A stretch of DNA of 64,000 nt from Rhizophagus clarus (Eukaryota; Glomeromycota; Glomeromycetes; Glomerales; Glomeraceae): the NCBI GenBank assembly GCA_015698045.1, contig BLAL01000085.1, forward strand, positions 1 to 64,000, in the 5' to 3' direction. Shown in pieces: positions 24,939 to 37,074 of this stretch; positions within the stretch are counted from its first letter, which is position 1, and each line of letters begins with the position of its first letter. Position numbers and translations under genes: made by a program. The notes under the pieces were generated by a model that made no database searches, had not been told where the DNA came from, and saw only the letters and a list, made by a program, of their open reading frames with translations.

Positions 24939-25300
24939 TAAGGATAAACCGGCGGTTTAGAAAGCAAACAACTGAAACAACCGCGGTTTATCATTTAGTG
25001 CAAACCGCAGTTCAATCCGTGGTTTAAACCATAGTTTGTATATTTAGACATCAAATTAATTGGTCATTTGTTCTGATTGAATATTATAATTTCAAAAAAA
25101 AAAAAAAAAAAAAAAAAAGATTCATTCGCTAATTATTTTATTCATTTCTAATATTAACGCATATAAAAAATTGTGGATCAGCTTGAACCGTGGTTTGATG
25201 TTTGAACCACAAATTGAATCACATTTAAGCCAGCCGAACCAAACCGCATCAAATAAATCTGTTTCTAACTGCGGCTAAACTGGTTTCGCCTCCATCCCTA
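24939..25300. mobile_element. Old 362-bp hAT-type MITE
   Basis: The ends TAAGGATAAACCGGCGGTTT and, inverted, TAGGGATGGAGGCGAAACCA share TA(A/G)GGAT and are followed by repeated AACC..GGTTT motifs in both subterminal regions. Flanking 8-mers GTCTGACC and GTCGGATT agree at five of eight positions, as expected for a worn target duplication. There is a poly-A tract inside and no coding content. Confidence 0.6.
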
Positions 25301-25820
25301 GTCGGATTAGTTTACATTTTATATGTTATTTATTAGGTCAGATCGTTCAATAAATTTAGCACGTTTTTTAAAATATAAATGTTAGAATGTCTAATCATAG
25401 TTGTTCAACACTCAATTTTTGATAAAAATTCCAGTTACCAGCGTTTATTAATATGTATTTAGAAATATGTAATTATATCTAGTTGGAACTAAATATTGCA
25501 CGGTTCAAAGTATTTTCCATATAATTTTATTGGAATATGTTTAAGATTTTTATCATTCAATATGCAAATTTAAATTTAGAGTTTTGTTCAATTACAAACT
25601 GATTTTTATTATGTAAAAAAAAAAATATTTACATATTACTCTATAATCAGTGTTAAACAAAATTAATATTCCCGTCTTTAAATATAAATATTAAATAATA
25701 GTGATAAGAAATAATAAGAATTGAACATAACTTTTTTTTTTCCTAAACTTATTTTTACCTTAAACTTTTAGGCATTCATTCCGAGAAGCTATAAGATGAA
25801 ATAAGAATATTAAGAGATAA

Positions 25821-26060
25821 GATAATAAAAAAAAAATTGTAAAATACTAAAAAAATATTCTTACTTCGTAAAATCTGTAATGTCAACTGTACTATTACTG
25901 GATAGATTTTTGTTAAAGGATTGAGTAATTGAGATATAAGAGACAAGACAAATAAAAAAAAAATTGTAGAATAAAAAAATATGCTTACTTCGTAAAATCT
26001 GTAATTTCTACTATACTATTACTGGAAAGATTTCTTGTAAAAGGATTGAGTAATCGAGAT
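25821..26060. repeat. Duplicated 3' end of the kinase gene
   Basis: About 120 bp occur twice head to tail: 25821-25944 and 25945-26060. Both carry AATAAAAAAAAAATTGTA, CTTACTTCGTAAAATCTGTAAT and GATTGAGTAAT. The inner copy holds the real stop codon of the kinase (25985). The outer copy is a spare last-exon end lying in the 3' flank. Confidence 0.75.
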
Positions 26061-29000
26061 GAATAAACAGCATGTGTATGAGTTGGTTGTTTGTTATTTT
26101 TAATTGATAAAAGATTTTCTTTTCTAGATTCTTGTGTTTCTTTAAATTGTTCTTCGATTTCATAGTGTTGCTTTTCTTTATTCTCAAATTTCTGATCCAA
26201 TGAATTATATAATAATTCAATCTCTTCTTTTACATTAATAGTGAGTGGTCTATTTTCTGGATTAGAATCCCAACACTTTTTCATTAAATCAATATAACAT
26301 TTTGGTATAATTTGCTTATTTATTTCAGGTCTAGTTCCATTGCATATACTTAATACTAAAATCTCATCATGTGCACGATCATCAAAAGGTTGTCTTCCAG
26401 TTGCTACAACATACATAATCATACCAAAGCTATATATATCTGCTGCTTGAGTATAAGGTTTTCCTTTTAATACTTCAGGAGCTACATAAGGTATAACTCC
26501 ATAAATATTTGTTTCATCAATATCATCTATTTTTTTACACAATCCCATATCAGAAATACATGCATTATAATCATCACTCATAAGTAATATATTTCCTATA
26601 TGAAAATCACGATGAACCATAGATTTTGCATGAATTTTATTAAGACCATCAATAATATTAATTAAAGCTTTTAGTCCATTAAACCAATCAAAACTTTCAT
26701 AATTTTTAATTAAATAACTATTGAAACTTCCACCTTTTGCATATTCAAGGACCATGATATAATCTTTTGTAATTGGATCTTGAGATATTCCATATATTTT
26801 AAGAATATTTTTTATATTTTTTTTTGAATATGCCTTGACCTATTAAATAATATGAATTAATTTATATGTATTAATTACTTTATTATTATATAATCATAAA
26901 GAAATTTTATACCTCAATTATAAACTCATCTAAACAATTTTGTGAATTGTGTAAACATTTTAAAGCAACTCTTGTATCTTGAATTCTCGTACTTCTATAA
27001 CGTTGAAAATATGAAAAACCATCTTTCCATATTGCTGAATATACTGTAGAAAAACCACCTTGACCTATTTCTTTAATATCATCAAACTGATCATATGGTA
27101 TCCATTCAAATATTATGTGATAACTAGTATTATAATCAATATTTAATTTCATTTCTTGAATCAAATCATTAATTTTCTTATTTTCATATTGACATGACAT
27201 ACAATTTTTATTTATCTTTTCAAATACATTGTATTTTTTGCCACACTTTTCACAGTTATACCCAATTTTATAAACTAAGATATAATCTTTTGTATTTGGA
27301 TCTTGAGATATTCCATAACTATTTTCCATTAAATGTGTAATCTGATAAAATGCAATAAACTATTATTATATATAGTAAATATTAGTAATTAAGCTAAACT
27401 ATAAAAGAATTCATACCTTATTCAAAAAGTCATCATTTACATTCCGTGAACTATTAATATAACTTAATAAAACCTTTTTATTTAATTTCCCTTTAAATTT
27501 CCTATTTGATTTACTATAATGTAATGGACCATCAGTCCATCTTGCTATAGCAAAGTCACCTTTTCTTACTTCTTTAACATCAATAAATTTATCGTATGGT
27601 ATCCATTCAAATATTTCACCATCTCCATCATATTTTGATTGATATTTTTGAATCAAACTATCAAGTTTTTCATTTCCACTAGTCCAGTTTGTAAAGTCAT
27701 TTTTTAAATATTCCGTATAACATTTACACCATACATAATTATTTTCACGCTTATTACCACATTTTTCACAATGCTTGTTAAAATAGTCATTCTCAAAAAC
27801 TAAAACATAAACTTTCGTATCTGGATTTTGAGATACTCCATAGTATATCTCATTTGTCAAATATGATTTAACCTAATAAAATATAAAAAAATTAATATTA
27901 TACAAATTAAATTTTTTAAAGAAATTTAAAATACCTTATTAATAAATTCATCAGTAATACTTTGGAAATAATAAAGATATTTTAAACAAACATTTTTATA
28001 TGATGCTCTTATCCATTTCTTTTCGTGAGTATTATAAATTAATGAACCTTTTTTCCATATTGCCGTAGTTAAACAATTATCTCCCATTTCTTTAATTTCA
28101 ATAAACTCATCGTATGGTATCCATTCAAGTACATTAGAACTTTCATTACTAATTTTTAATTGCTCTTTCTGTATCAACTCATCAATTTTTTCATTTCCAC
28201 TTGTCCAATTTATAAAGTTATCTTTTAAATAATTTATTTGACATGGTTCACACCAATTATGATCTGGTTTAATATATTCTTTATCGCACTTTTCACAATA
28301 TTTTTTACTATATTTATGATGAACCACCAAAATATATTCTTTTGTACTTGGATTTTGAGATATCCCGTAACTATCATATAATACAGTAATCTAATTAAAC
28401 ATATAAAAAAAAATTATTAGCCTCTAAAAAATAAATAAATATTCGTAGTAAAATTCATACCTCATTTAAAAATTCATCAGTAATATTTTGTAAGTTGAAT
28501 AAATATTTTAATACAACTTTTTTATATGATTTTCTCATCCATTCCTTTTCAATAATTTTATAACGTAAAGGACCTTCCTTCCAAATTGCTACAGAAAATC
28601 CACCTTTTAATATTTCTCTAATTTCAATAAACTCATTGAATGGTATCCATTCAAATATTAAATCAAAGCTTGTCTTAATATTTAATTGTCTCTGTTGAAT
28701 AAAATTATCAATTTTTTCATTTCCACTAGCCCAGTTTGTAAAATTATTTTTTAGATGATTTATATGACATGATTTACACCATTTATACTCATAATCATCG
28801 TAACATTGGCCATAACCTTTATAATCTTTTCTATCATATTCATATTTATCACCACACTTTTTACAATAACTACTTTTAAACTCTTCTTTACTAAAAGCCA
28901 AAATATAATCTTTTGTATCTGGATTTTGAGATATTCCATAATTTCCTTTATACTTTAATAAATGTGATTTAACCTATCAAAATACCAAAAAAAAATCAAT

Positions 29001-29346
29001 ACTACAATACTAATATTCAAACTAACTACAAAATTTAATTAACCTTATTTATAAATTCATCAGTAATATTTCCCGAGTCATATAAAAATCTTAATGTAAC
29101 TTTCTCATATGATGATCTTATCAATACCTTTTCATTATTATCGTAACGTAATGGACCTTCCTCCCATATTGCTGTAGCGATACTTTTTCCTATCTCTTTA
29201 ATTTCAATAAACTTATTGTATGGGACCCATTCGAATACTTCACCATAACCATTATATTTTGATTGCCTTTCTTGAATGAAATTATCGATTATTTCATTCC
29301 CACTGGTCCAATTCGCAAAATTTTTTGTAAGAAATTCCAATTCCAT
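25985..29346 (-). CDS. TKL-type kinase with five serial N-lobe modules and one C-lobe
   Basis: Six exons, all phase 0: 29346-29044, 28973-28461, 28390-27935, 27872-27417, 27341-26913, 26839-25985; 1003 residues. Exons 2-5 each encode a hinge-like start (YGISQ(N/D)P.TK.Y(I/V)L), and exons 2-4 follow it with a Cys-rich ribbon and NW.SGNEK(I/L)D, which exon 5 carries only in reduced form. Each of exons 1-5 ends in an N-lobe (EW(I/V)PY..F..(I/V)KE..., W.(D/E/K)G, then K near the (V/L).L.(F/Y)L strand, ending D(E/D)F(I/L)). Only exon 5 has a canonical Gly loop (EIGQGGFSTVYSAIWKDG) and VALK. Exon 6 gives the C-lobe: HRDFHIGNIL, SDMG in place of DFG, APEVLKGKPYTQAADIYSFG. HRD and the metal-binding Asp are present, so this copy may be active. 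Ribbon, NWTSGN and EWIPYD are typical of Glomeromycotina kinases, usually present once per protein. Confidence 0.88.
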
Positions 29347-29510
29347 TGAATAACAAATTTTTCGAACGAAAATAAAAAAAAAAAAAATAACTTTTATTTA
29401 TAAGACCAAATTTGGTTACAAAGAAAATATGGCGTAAGGTGCACCGTAGTCCGATACACCAGTTGGTAAGCGTATGACTATTTTAAGTAATGAACGGCAA
29501 TATGATTAAT

Positions 29511-29516
29511 CACGTG
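29511..29516. promoter_or_regulatory. CACGTG motif upstream of kinase gene
   Basis: ATTAATCACGTGATCAAA lies about 165 bp before the ATG at 29346. The tandem duplicate has CAATCACATGATTAAA at the matching place (35367-35382), one base off the hexamer. Confidence 0.4.
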
Positions 29517-30984
29517 ATCAAATGTGAATCGATTTTTCTTACAAATAAAATGACGTATAAAATTTAGAAAGTATACATATAGATTTTTTATTCAAATAAA
29601 ATAAAATAAAACGTTACAACATTTGCTGCATTAATAATTTTAGATAAACCCCGCTGTCCGATTTTAAAACAAAGATGATATATGATGAACGATTTACTTT
29701 CAAATAAATTACAATAAAAAAATAAACTCTAATTTAAACTAATAAATACTAGTTTTGATAAGAGGTTGCTAAACCAAATATTGTAGATGAAGGAATTTTT
29801 GTCAAACGTTAATTATCAAGCCAGTGTTTTATAAAAAAAAGACTTAAGAACAATATTTGAAATCAGACATTGTACAATTTAAAATATATGGCATATGTAA
29901 ATTAGTGTGAATAACAGACTTAGACTTTGTGAGAATATACTCTTAATAAGGAAAAAAGTGCTACAGAAACCGCGATGCACTGTAAGTTTATTTTTATTAT
30001 TCTAAATGTTAATTCTAAAATTCCGAGTAAATTACATTTAATGAACGGGAAAAAGAAAATCCTGATCCAGGGCCAAAATATTTCGTAGGTATGATGCGAA
30101 GTACAATATATTAATTTAATATTATATTATAAAAAAATTTCTTATATTTGAATTTTAATTCTTTTTTAAAAAATAATAATCTTAAAATTTATATCCTCTA
30201 CTGGCTTATTTTGAGATACTGTACTTGTATGATTATGTCGGTAATTTAAATATTTATTCAATATATATCTTGCTTGAAAATTTATTCATATAAACTTTAT
30301 TTTGAGTTCATAGGCATAAAGGTAAATAACTTCATTTCACTGTGAACGAACTTTCCTAATAACTATGATATCAAGTATCTATACTTACTTTATTACAGTT
30401 ACTTTATTGAAGCATAATTAAGACATTTACTAAAAAAGGTTGAAACAATAAAGAAGTTTAAATTTTATGTTCCTCTATCTTCAAGACTTGTCAAAATTAC
30501 AATAATTAAAGGTTATCTAGTCAAATGGACTGAAATTCCTACCCGGTATGATTTTTATGTATATCTTGTTTGTATGTATGACTACTAAAGCTTACGTACA
30601 TTGTTACTAATTAATAATATAGAAAAGTCGTATGTACAGTATGTGTACATACATGGCATGCTGATTTTGTATATCAAACTTACTATTTTGCGCTTAAATA
30701 TTTAATATACTTAAATTATGAAGATTTTTTCTGTGCATGCTAATTTTTAAACTTTTTACAGAATCAAAGGTTTTTTTAGCAACACTTTTTTTTTTAAAAA
30801 AATGCACAAACATTTAACAATATAATGAACTTTCATTTACAGTCATAATTTCTCATTACAATCTGTAACAAATAAACGTGAAATGTGGTTTCTGCAAATG
30901 TCATCATGAATATTTACTAAATAATATTTCTGATTAAGCAAAATAAAAAATTAAAGTTGTGGAATTCTAAGTTATTTCTTATTA

Positions 30985-31440
30985 TAATCCCAAATTTTTC
31001 TCTTTGTTAAATTAATTACTCTAAAGCTTCAGCTCTGCTAAGGCTTTCTAACTGAAGCTTCTTTTGATAAAATTTGAAGTTTCCTTTCCTTTAAAATTAT
31101 TTCTCGTTCTTTTAATCTAATATGATCAGTTCCATAATAATTTATATTTGAGTCTTTATTATTATCAACTTTTTGACATCTTTTTCTTTCTTTTTCTTGT
31201 ATTTACTTTTGTTAATTTGTGTACCTAAAATATGTTGTTTTAATTTTTTATTTTAATATTTAAAATTTTGACATGCATAAATTATAAAATCTTTAAATGT
31301 CTTTTATTGTAATTAATTCAGCACTTCTTTTAATTCCTCTTTATTCCGAAATGAATAAGGATTTCTAAATTTGTTTTTAACTTGAATAATTTCTAAGGCC
31401 TTTTGATAGGCAATATTTTTGCGCACATACTAATTTACAA
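30985..31440 (-). pseudogene. Decayed Lys/Glu-rich coding fragment
   Basis: The minus strand gives RKNIAYQKALEIIQVKNKFR, then NPYSFRNKEELKEVLN and a stop near 31319. Further on (about 31170-31020) it gives NYYGTDHIRLKEREIILKER followed by a coiled-coil-like KLQ.LS.EA stretch with a frame change. It looks like the C-terminal, helix-rich part of an unrecognised gene. Confidence 0.4.
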
Positions 31441-31849
31441 AATCATATTTCAATATACTTGAAACTACCTGTCCATATTAGTATATACAGTATACGTCTT
31501 TAATTTTAAGTTTTGTTCAATTACAGACTTGTTTTTATTATATAAATAAAGTTTTACTTTATAATCAGTGTTAAACAAAATAAACGATAAAAAAAGTTAA
31601 TGATAAAAATTTCTAGTAAAAATTGTGCAAGTTTTTTTAAATCTAGAATTTTTTATTTTATTTTATTTTTTTTTTTTGACTAATAAACTAAAAATACAAT
31701 GTAAACTTAAATAATTCCTGCGTTCTTTACACAGTTTTAACATTCTTTTTGCCTTAAATTTTTATACTAATATTTCCAAGAAAACGATATAATAATATAA
31801 ATAAGAATAAGAAATAAAACAATAAAAAAAGTATCAAAACAAAATACAC

Positions 31850-34800
31850 TTATTTTGTAATTTCTACTGTATTATCATCAGAAAGATTTTTTATAAAAGG
31901 ATTAAGTAAACGAGATGTATAAATAGCTTGCGCATGAATTGTTGATTTGTTATTTTTATGTGATGAGAAATTTTCTTTTCTATATTCTTGTGTTTCTTTA
32001 AATTGTTCTTCAATTTCGCTGTGCTGCTGTTCCTTTTTCTCAAATTTTTGATTTAGTGAATCATAAAATAATTTAATCATTTCTTTTATTTCAATAGAAT
32101 TTGGTCTATTATTTGGAATTGAATCCCAACACCTTTTCATTAAGTCAATATAACATTTTGGTACAAGTTTCTCGTTTATTTTCGGTCTAGTTCCATTACA
32201 TATATTTAATACTAAAATCTCATCATGTGCTCGATCATCAAAAGGTTGTCTTCCAGTTGCTATAACATACATAATCATACCAAAGCTATATATGTTTGAT
32301 GCTTGAGTATAAGGTTTTCCTTTTAATACTTCAGGAGCTACATAAGGCATAACTCCGTAAATACTTGTTTCATTAATATTATCAATTTTTTTACACCATT
32401 CTATATCAGAAATGCATGCATTATATTTACCATACGTTTTTGTAAATAATATATTTCCCATGTGAAAATTACAATGTACTTTATATTCTTGATGAATTTT
32501 ACTAAGACCATTAAAAATATCACTCAATACTTTTAATCCATTAAACCAATCAAATTTTTCATAATTTTTATCTAAATAATTATTGAAATTTCCACCTTCT
32601 GCATATTCAAGTACCATGATATAATCCTTTGTATCTGGATCTTGAGATATTCCATATAGTTTAAGAATATTGTCCATTTTTATATTTGGATATGCCTTAA
32701 CCTATTAAACAATAATATATATATTAATTTATATGTATAAAATATTTTATTAAAATTGTAAATAAATTTGATACCTTATTTATAAATTCATCAGGAAAGT
32801 TTTGTGAGCTGTGTAAACATTTTAAAGCAACTTTTGTATTTGCTTCTCTTTTCCATTGACTGAGTGTACCAGCACCTCTATATAATAAGCCATCTTTCCA
32901 TATTGCTGAATATACCATAGAAAAACCGCCTTTACCTATTTCTTCAATATCATCAAACCGGTCGTATGGTATCCATTCAAATATTAAATTAGAACTAGCA
33001 TAGCGATGATCAATGTTTAATCTCATTTCTTGAATAAAGTCATTAATTTTTTTATCCTCGTGATTTGTCTGACATGATAGACAGCTTTTAGTACTTATTT
33101 CAAATTCATTGTCATATTTTTTATTACATTTTTCGCAATAATATCTGAGTTGAAGAACCAAAATATAATCCTTTGTATTCGGATCTTGAGATATTCCATA
33201 ACTCTTCTCGATTGAATAAATAATCTGGTTTAATATAATAAATTTTGAATTAATAATTACAGCAATTAATAATTCTACAATTAAAATAAATTTATAAAAA
33301 TTTTATACCTCATTTAAAAGTTTGTTATTAATATTTTGTGAATTAGATAGATGTTTTAATAATACTTTTTCGTCTGATTTCCTTTTATATTTCCTGTTTA
33401 ATGCACTATAATTTAATGGACCATCTTTCCATATTGCTATGGTAAAATCACCTTCCCCTACTTTATTATTATTAATAAATTTGTCATATGGTATCCATTC
33501 AATTACTGTGCTACGTCCATCGTATTTTAGTTGATGTTTTTGAATCAAACTATCAAGTTTTTCATTTCCACTAGTCCAGTTTGTAAAGTCATTTTTTAAA
33601 TATTCCGTATAACATTTACACCATACATAATTATTTTCACGCTTATTACCACATTTTTCACAATGCTTGTTAAAATAGTCATTCCTAAAAACTAAAATAT
33701 AATCTTTTGTATCTGGGTATTGAGATATACCATAGCATAATTCATTTGTTAAATATGATTCATCCTACAAAAACACAAAAAAAAGAAATTACCGTATGTA
33801 TCAACTATTGATAAATTAAATTTATAGAAAATTATATTACCTTATTGATAAGTTCATCAGTAACTTTTTGAGATAAATATTTTAGACAAACTTTTTCATA
33901 TGTTGTTCTCTTCCATCTCATTTTATTAGTATCAAAATATAATGTGCCTTCTTTCCGTATTGCTGTAGTATATCCTATTTCTTTGATATCAATAAACTCA
34001 TTATATGATATCCATTCAAATACATTAGAACTTTCATTACTAATTTTTAGTTGCTCTTTCTGTATCAACTCATCAATTTTTTCATTTCCACTTGTCCAAT
34101 TTATAAAGTTATCTTTTAAATAATTTATTTGACATGGTTCACACCAATTATGATCTGGTTTAATATATTCTTTATCGCACTTTTCACAATATTTTTTACT
34201 ATATTTATGATGAACCACCAAAATATATTCTTTTGTACTTGGATTTTGAGATATCCCATAACTATCATATAATACAGTAATCTAATTAAACATACAAAAA
34301 AAAAAAAAAAATATTATTAGCCTCTAAAAAATAAATAAATATTCGTAGTAAAAATTCATACCTCGTTTAAAAATTCATCAGTAATATTTTGTAAGTTGAA
34401 TAAATATTTTAATACAACTTTTTTATATGATCTTCTCATCCATTCCTTTTCAATAATTTTATAACGTAATGGACCTTCCTTCCAAATTGCTACAGAAAAT
34501 CCACCTTTTAATATTTCTCTAATTTCAATAAACTCATTGAATGGTATCCATTCAAATATTAAATCAAAGCTTGTCTTAATATTTAATTGTCTCTGTTGAA
34601 TAAAATTATCAATTTTTTCATTTCCACTAGCCCAGTTTGTAAAATTATTTTTTAGATGATTTATATGACATGATTTACACCATTTATATCTATATTCATC
34701 ATATTTATCACCACACTTTTTACAATAAATACTTTCAAACTCTTCTTTACTAAAAACCAAAATATAATCTTTTGTATCTGGATTTTGAGATATTCCATAA

Positions 34801-35213
34801 ATTTCCCTGCATAAATAGTGTGATTTAACCTATCAAAATACCAAAAAGAAAAAAAAAAAAATCAATACTACAATACTAATATTTGAACTAACTACAAAAT
34901 TTAATACCTTATTTATAAATTCATCAGTAATATTTCCCGAGTCATATAAAAATCTTAATATAACCTCCTTATGTGATGATCTTATCCATTCTTCGTCATC
35001 ATCATCGTAACTTAATGGACCTTCCTTCCATATTGCTGTAGCAATACTTTTTCCTATCTCTTTAATTTCAATAATCTTATCGTATGGGACCCATTCGGAT
35101 ACTACATCATAATATTCATTATATTTTGATTGCCTTTCTTGAATGAAATTATCGATTATTTCATTCCCACTGGTCCAATTCGCAAAATTTTTTGTAAGAA
35201 ATTCCAATTCCAT
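31850..35213 (-). CDS. Tandem duplicate of the N-lobe-array kinase, with pseudokinase C-lobe
   Basis: Exons, all phase 0: 35213-34908, 34829-34362, 34281-33841, 33764-33309, 33224-32775, 32701-31850; 990 residues. Organisation matches the 25985-29346 gene: four leading N-lobe modules with worn Gly loops, a fifth with EIGKGGFSMVYSAIWKDG and VALK, then one C-lobe. Here the C-lobe has lost catalytic residues: HRD is HCN (VHCNFHMGNIL) and DFG is DIE (SDIEWCKK). APEVLKGKPYTQASNIYSFG is kept. Phosphotransfer is therefore unlikely, and a scaffold or regulatory pseudokinase is the better guess. The start at MELEFLTKNF matches the other copy; an upstream in-frame Met exists (35291) but lies in less conserved, low-complexity sequence. 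The 3' end has a Glu/Gln-rich helical tail. Confidence 0.88.
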
Positions 35214-37074
35214 TGAATAACAAAATTTTCGAACGAAAATAATAAAAAAATAATAATTTCCGCTCGTATTTATTAAAAATAATAAGACCAAATTTGGTTA
35301 CAAAGAAATTATGGCGTAACAGTGTAGCGTGTTACTGATTGGAGTAATGAATGACAACATAATATTCAATCACATGATTAAACTTTAATTCTTAAAAAAA
35401 AAAAATATTTCCAAAAAAAGTTTAAACCGTCATTTTTGGTACAATAGACCTATCTCTCTGCTTATGATTTTTTTATTATTAATATTGCAAACCAAACCGC
35501 AAATATTCTTATTTAAAAAAGAGCTTTTATTGACTTTATTAACAACATTTATTAACAAATACACAATTTTTTTTTACGTTAATTTTCGTAATTTTATATG
35601 CATACAGTAGTAGTTATAATTAATATTCCTCCGTCTAACTGATGTAGATTATTTTTCTTCATATCACAATAAGTCTATCATATGTAAACTTATAATTTTA
35701 TACATTTCAGCAATTCGTTATTATGTGATGCGAGTGGCAGTAGAACATCATACAACATCAAGATCACAAGATGTTGCTTACTAAGGCTAAAAGGATCGAC
35801 AAACAAGTTATCATTCACACAATCACCCCATCCGTCCGATCGACAAAGGATCTAACCCTATACTTCGTGTCTCAACTCTATAGGCTAGATCCTTTCATGG
35901 TGGACCATGGTTCCTTCCGACGTCCGCATTATAATAATGTCACGTGACTTTGTGAAAATCTTGTGCTTGAAATGGATGGATCTGTCCAACAAAAAATGCG
36001 GACAAAATTGTCCGCATTTTTGTTGATTTGGACTGAGCCTGTCCAACCAGAAACGCGGACAAAATTGTCCGAATTTTTGTTGATTTGGACTGGACCTGTC
36101 CAACTAGAAACGAGGACAAAATTTTCCGCATTTTATTGATTGGACTGAGCCTGTCCAATTGGAAACGCGGACAAAATTGTCCGCATTTTATTGATTGGAC
36201 CGAGCCTGTCCAACCAGTTGATTTGGACTGAGCCTGTCCAACTAGAAACGCGGACAAAATTGTCCGCATTTTTGTTGATCTGGACCGAGCCTGTCCAACT
36301 AGATATGCGAATAAGATTGTTCGCATTTTCGTTCAGGCATAGATTGTCCAACTAGAAAATTATTTCAAATCTTTTTAATTATCAATTCTAAAAATTCTGA
36401 TTAATCAATTAAAATAACATCACATGACACTATTTTTATTTCGTATAAACCAAGAAAAAAATAAAATTTATTATTTATTCTAATGAAATTAATTCCTCGG
36501 GTCAGTACTGTTTTGATTAATTGTGGATTGAATACTAAAAGACTAAATTACCACCATCATTAGAATCAAAAATGTATATAATAATTTTTTTATTAAAAGG
36601 CAATTGTATATGCTAATAAAAACAGGTTTTAATTGTGAAGGCAAGATTGTCTCATTTATTTTGCTGATCTCTGGCCGAATTTAAATAAAAATGAGGTCAA
36701 TTTTGTCTGTTTCTAGTGACAAGATTTTTTAATAATCTCAATAATTAATTAATAAGTACTTACTAAGTAAATCAAAATTCTTGCATCATTTTCCATTCTA
36801 AATATTAATCAAACCAATTTGGAATTTCACAAAAACCTATTGAGTCTTTTGTAGATAAAAGTACGCCTATGAATGAAACAAAAGAACGCTTCAAAAATTA
36901 TTGCATGCATTACTTTTGACAAATGGTTCTTTTCTTTTGTTAATAATTCTGGAGTCAATAAATTATTTAAATGTTTTGACTTTCATATTAATTATCATCA
37001 TGAAAATGGATAGCACAGAAATCCTAAATCAAGGTAACAAAGAAATAAAATATGAATAAAGAAATTTGCTACAA
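35214..37074. other. Intergenic with minisatellite
   Basis: Promoter side of the 35213 gene, then a less AT-rich stretch (35700-35940) without an assignable frame, the dyad minisatellite (35985-36355) and AT-rich sequence to 37074. The short minus-strand frames across 35885-36351 only reflect the repeat. Confidence 0.5.
35985..36355. repeat. Minisatellite of about 60-bp units with a GC-rich dyad
   Basis: Five to six imperfect units alternate GACTGAGCCTGTCCAAC(C/T)AG with the dyad GCGGACAA-AA-TTGTCCGC (first at 35998-36015). The 8-bp arms around a 2-base spacer can extrude a hairpin in each unit. Some units lack the dyad or carry a changed arm. The 60-bp unit keeps frame, which produces the illusory repeated peptide MRTILSAFLVGQAQSKST. 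Confidence 0.85.

Larger units (their letters stand above)
23346..25820. other. Intergenic between kinase relic and kinase gene
   Basis: Contains a CACGTG (23453), a small coding-like relic (24327-24456), an 18-bp perfect palindrome ACTACGAAATTTCGTAGT (24281-24298) and a hAT-type MITE (24939-25300). From about 25550 onward the sequence is related to the 3' flank of the second kinase gene near 31500 (shared TTTTGTTCAATTACA and ATAATCAGTGTTAAACAAAA). This marks the edge of the duplicated unit. Confidence 0.5.
29347..31849. other. Intergenic between the two kinase genes
   Basis: The first 200 bases are the promoter of the 29346 gene and resemble the region upstream of 35213. A decayed coding fragment lies at 30985-31440. 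The 3' flank of the next kinase begins near 31500. The remainder is AT-rich without recognised content. Confidence 0.5.

Noticed and set aside
35885-36351. Minus-strand frames with a repeated MRTILSAFLVGQAQSKST-type peptide
   Set aside because: They arise because the 60-bp minisatellite unit is divisible by three. There is no start context, no domain, and three overlapping frames exist.
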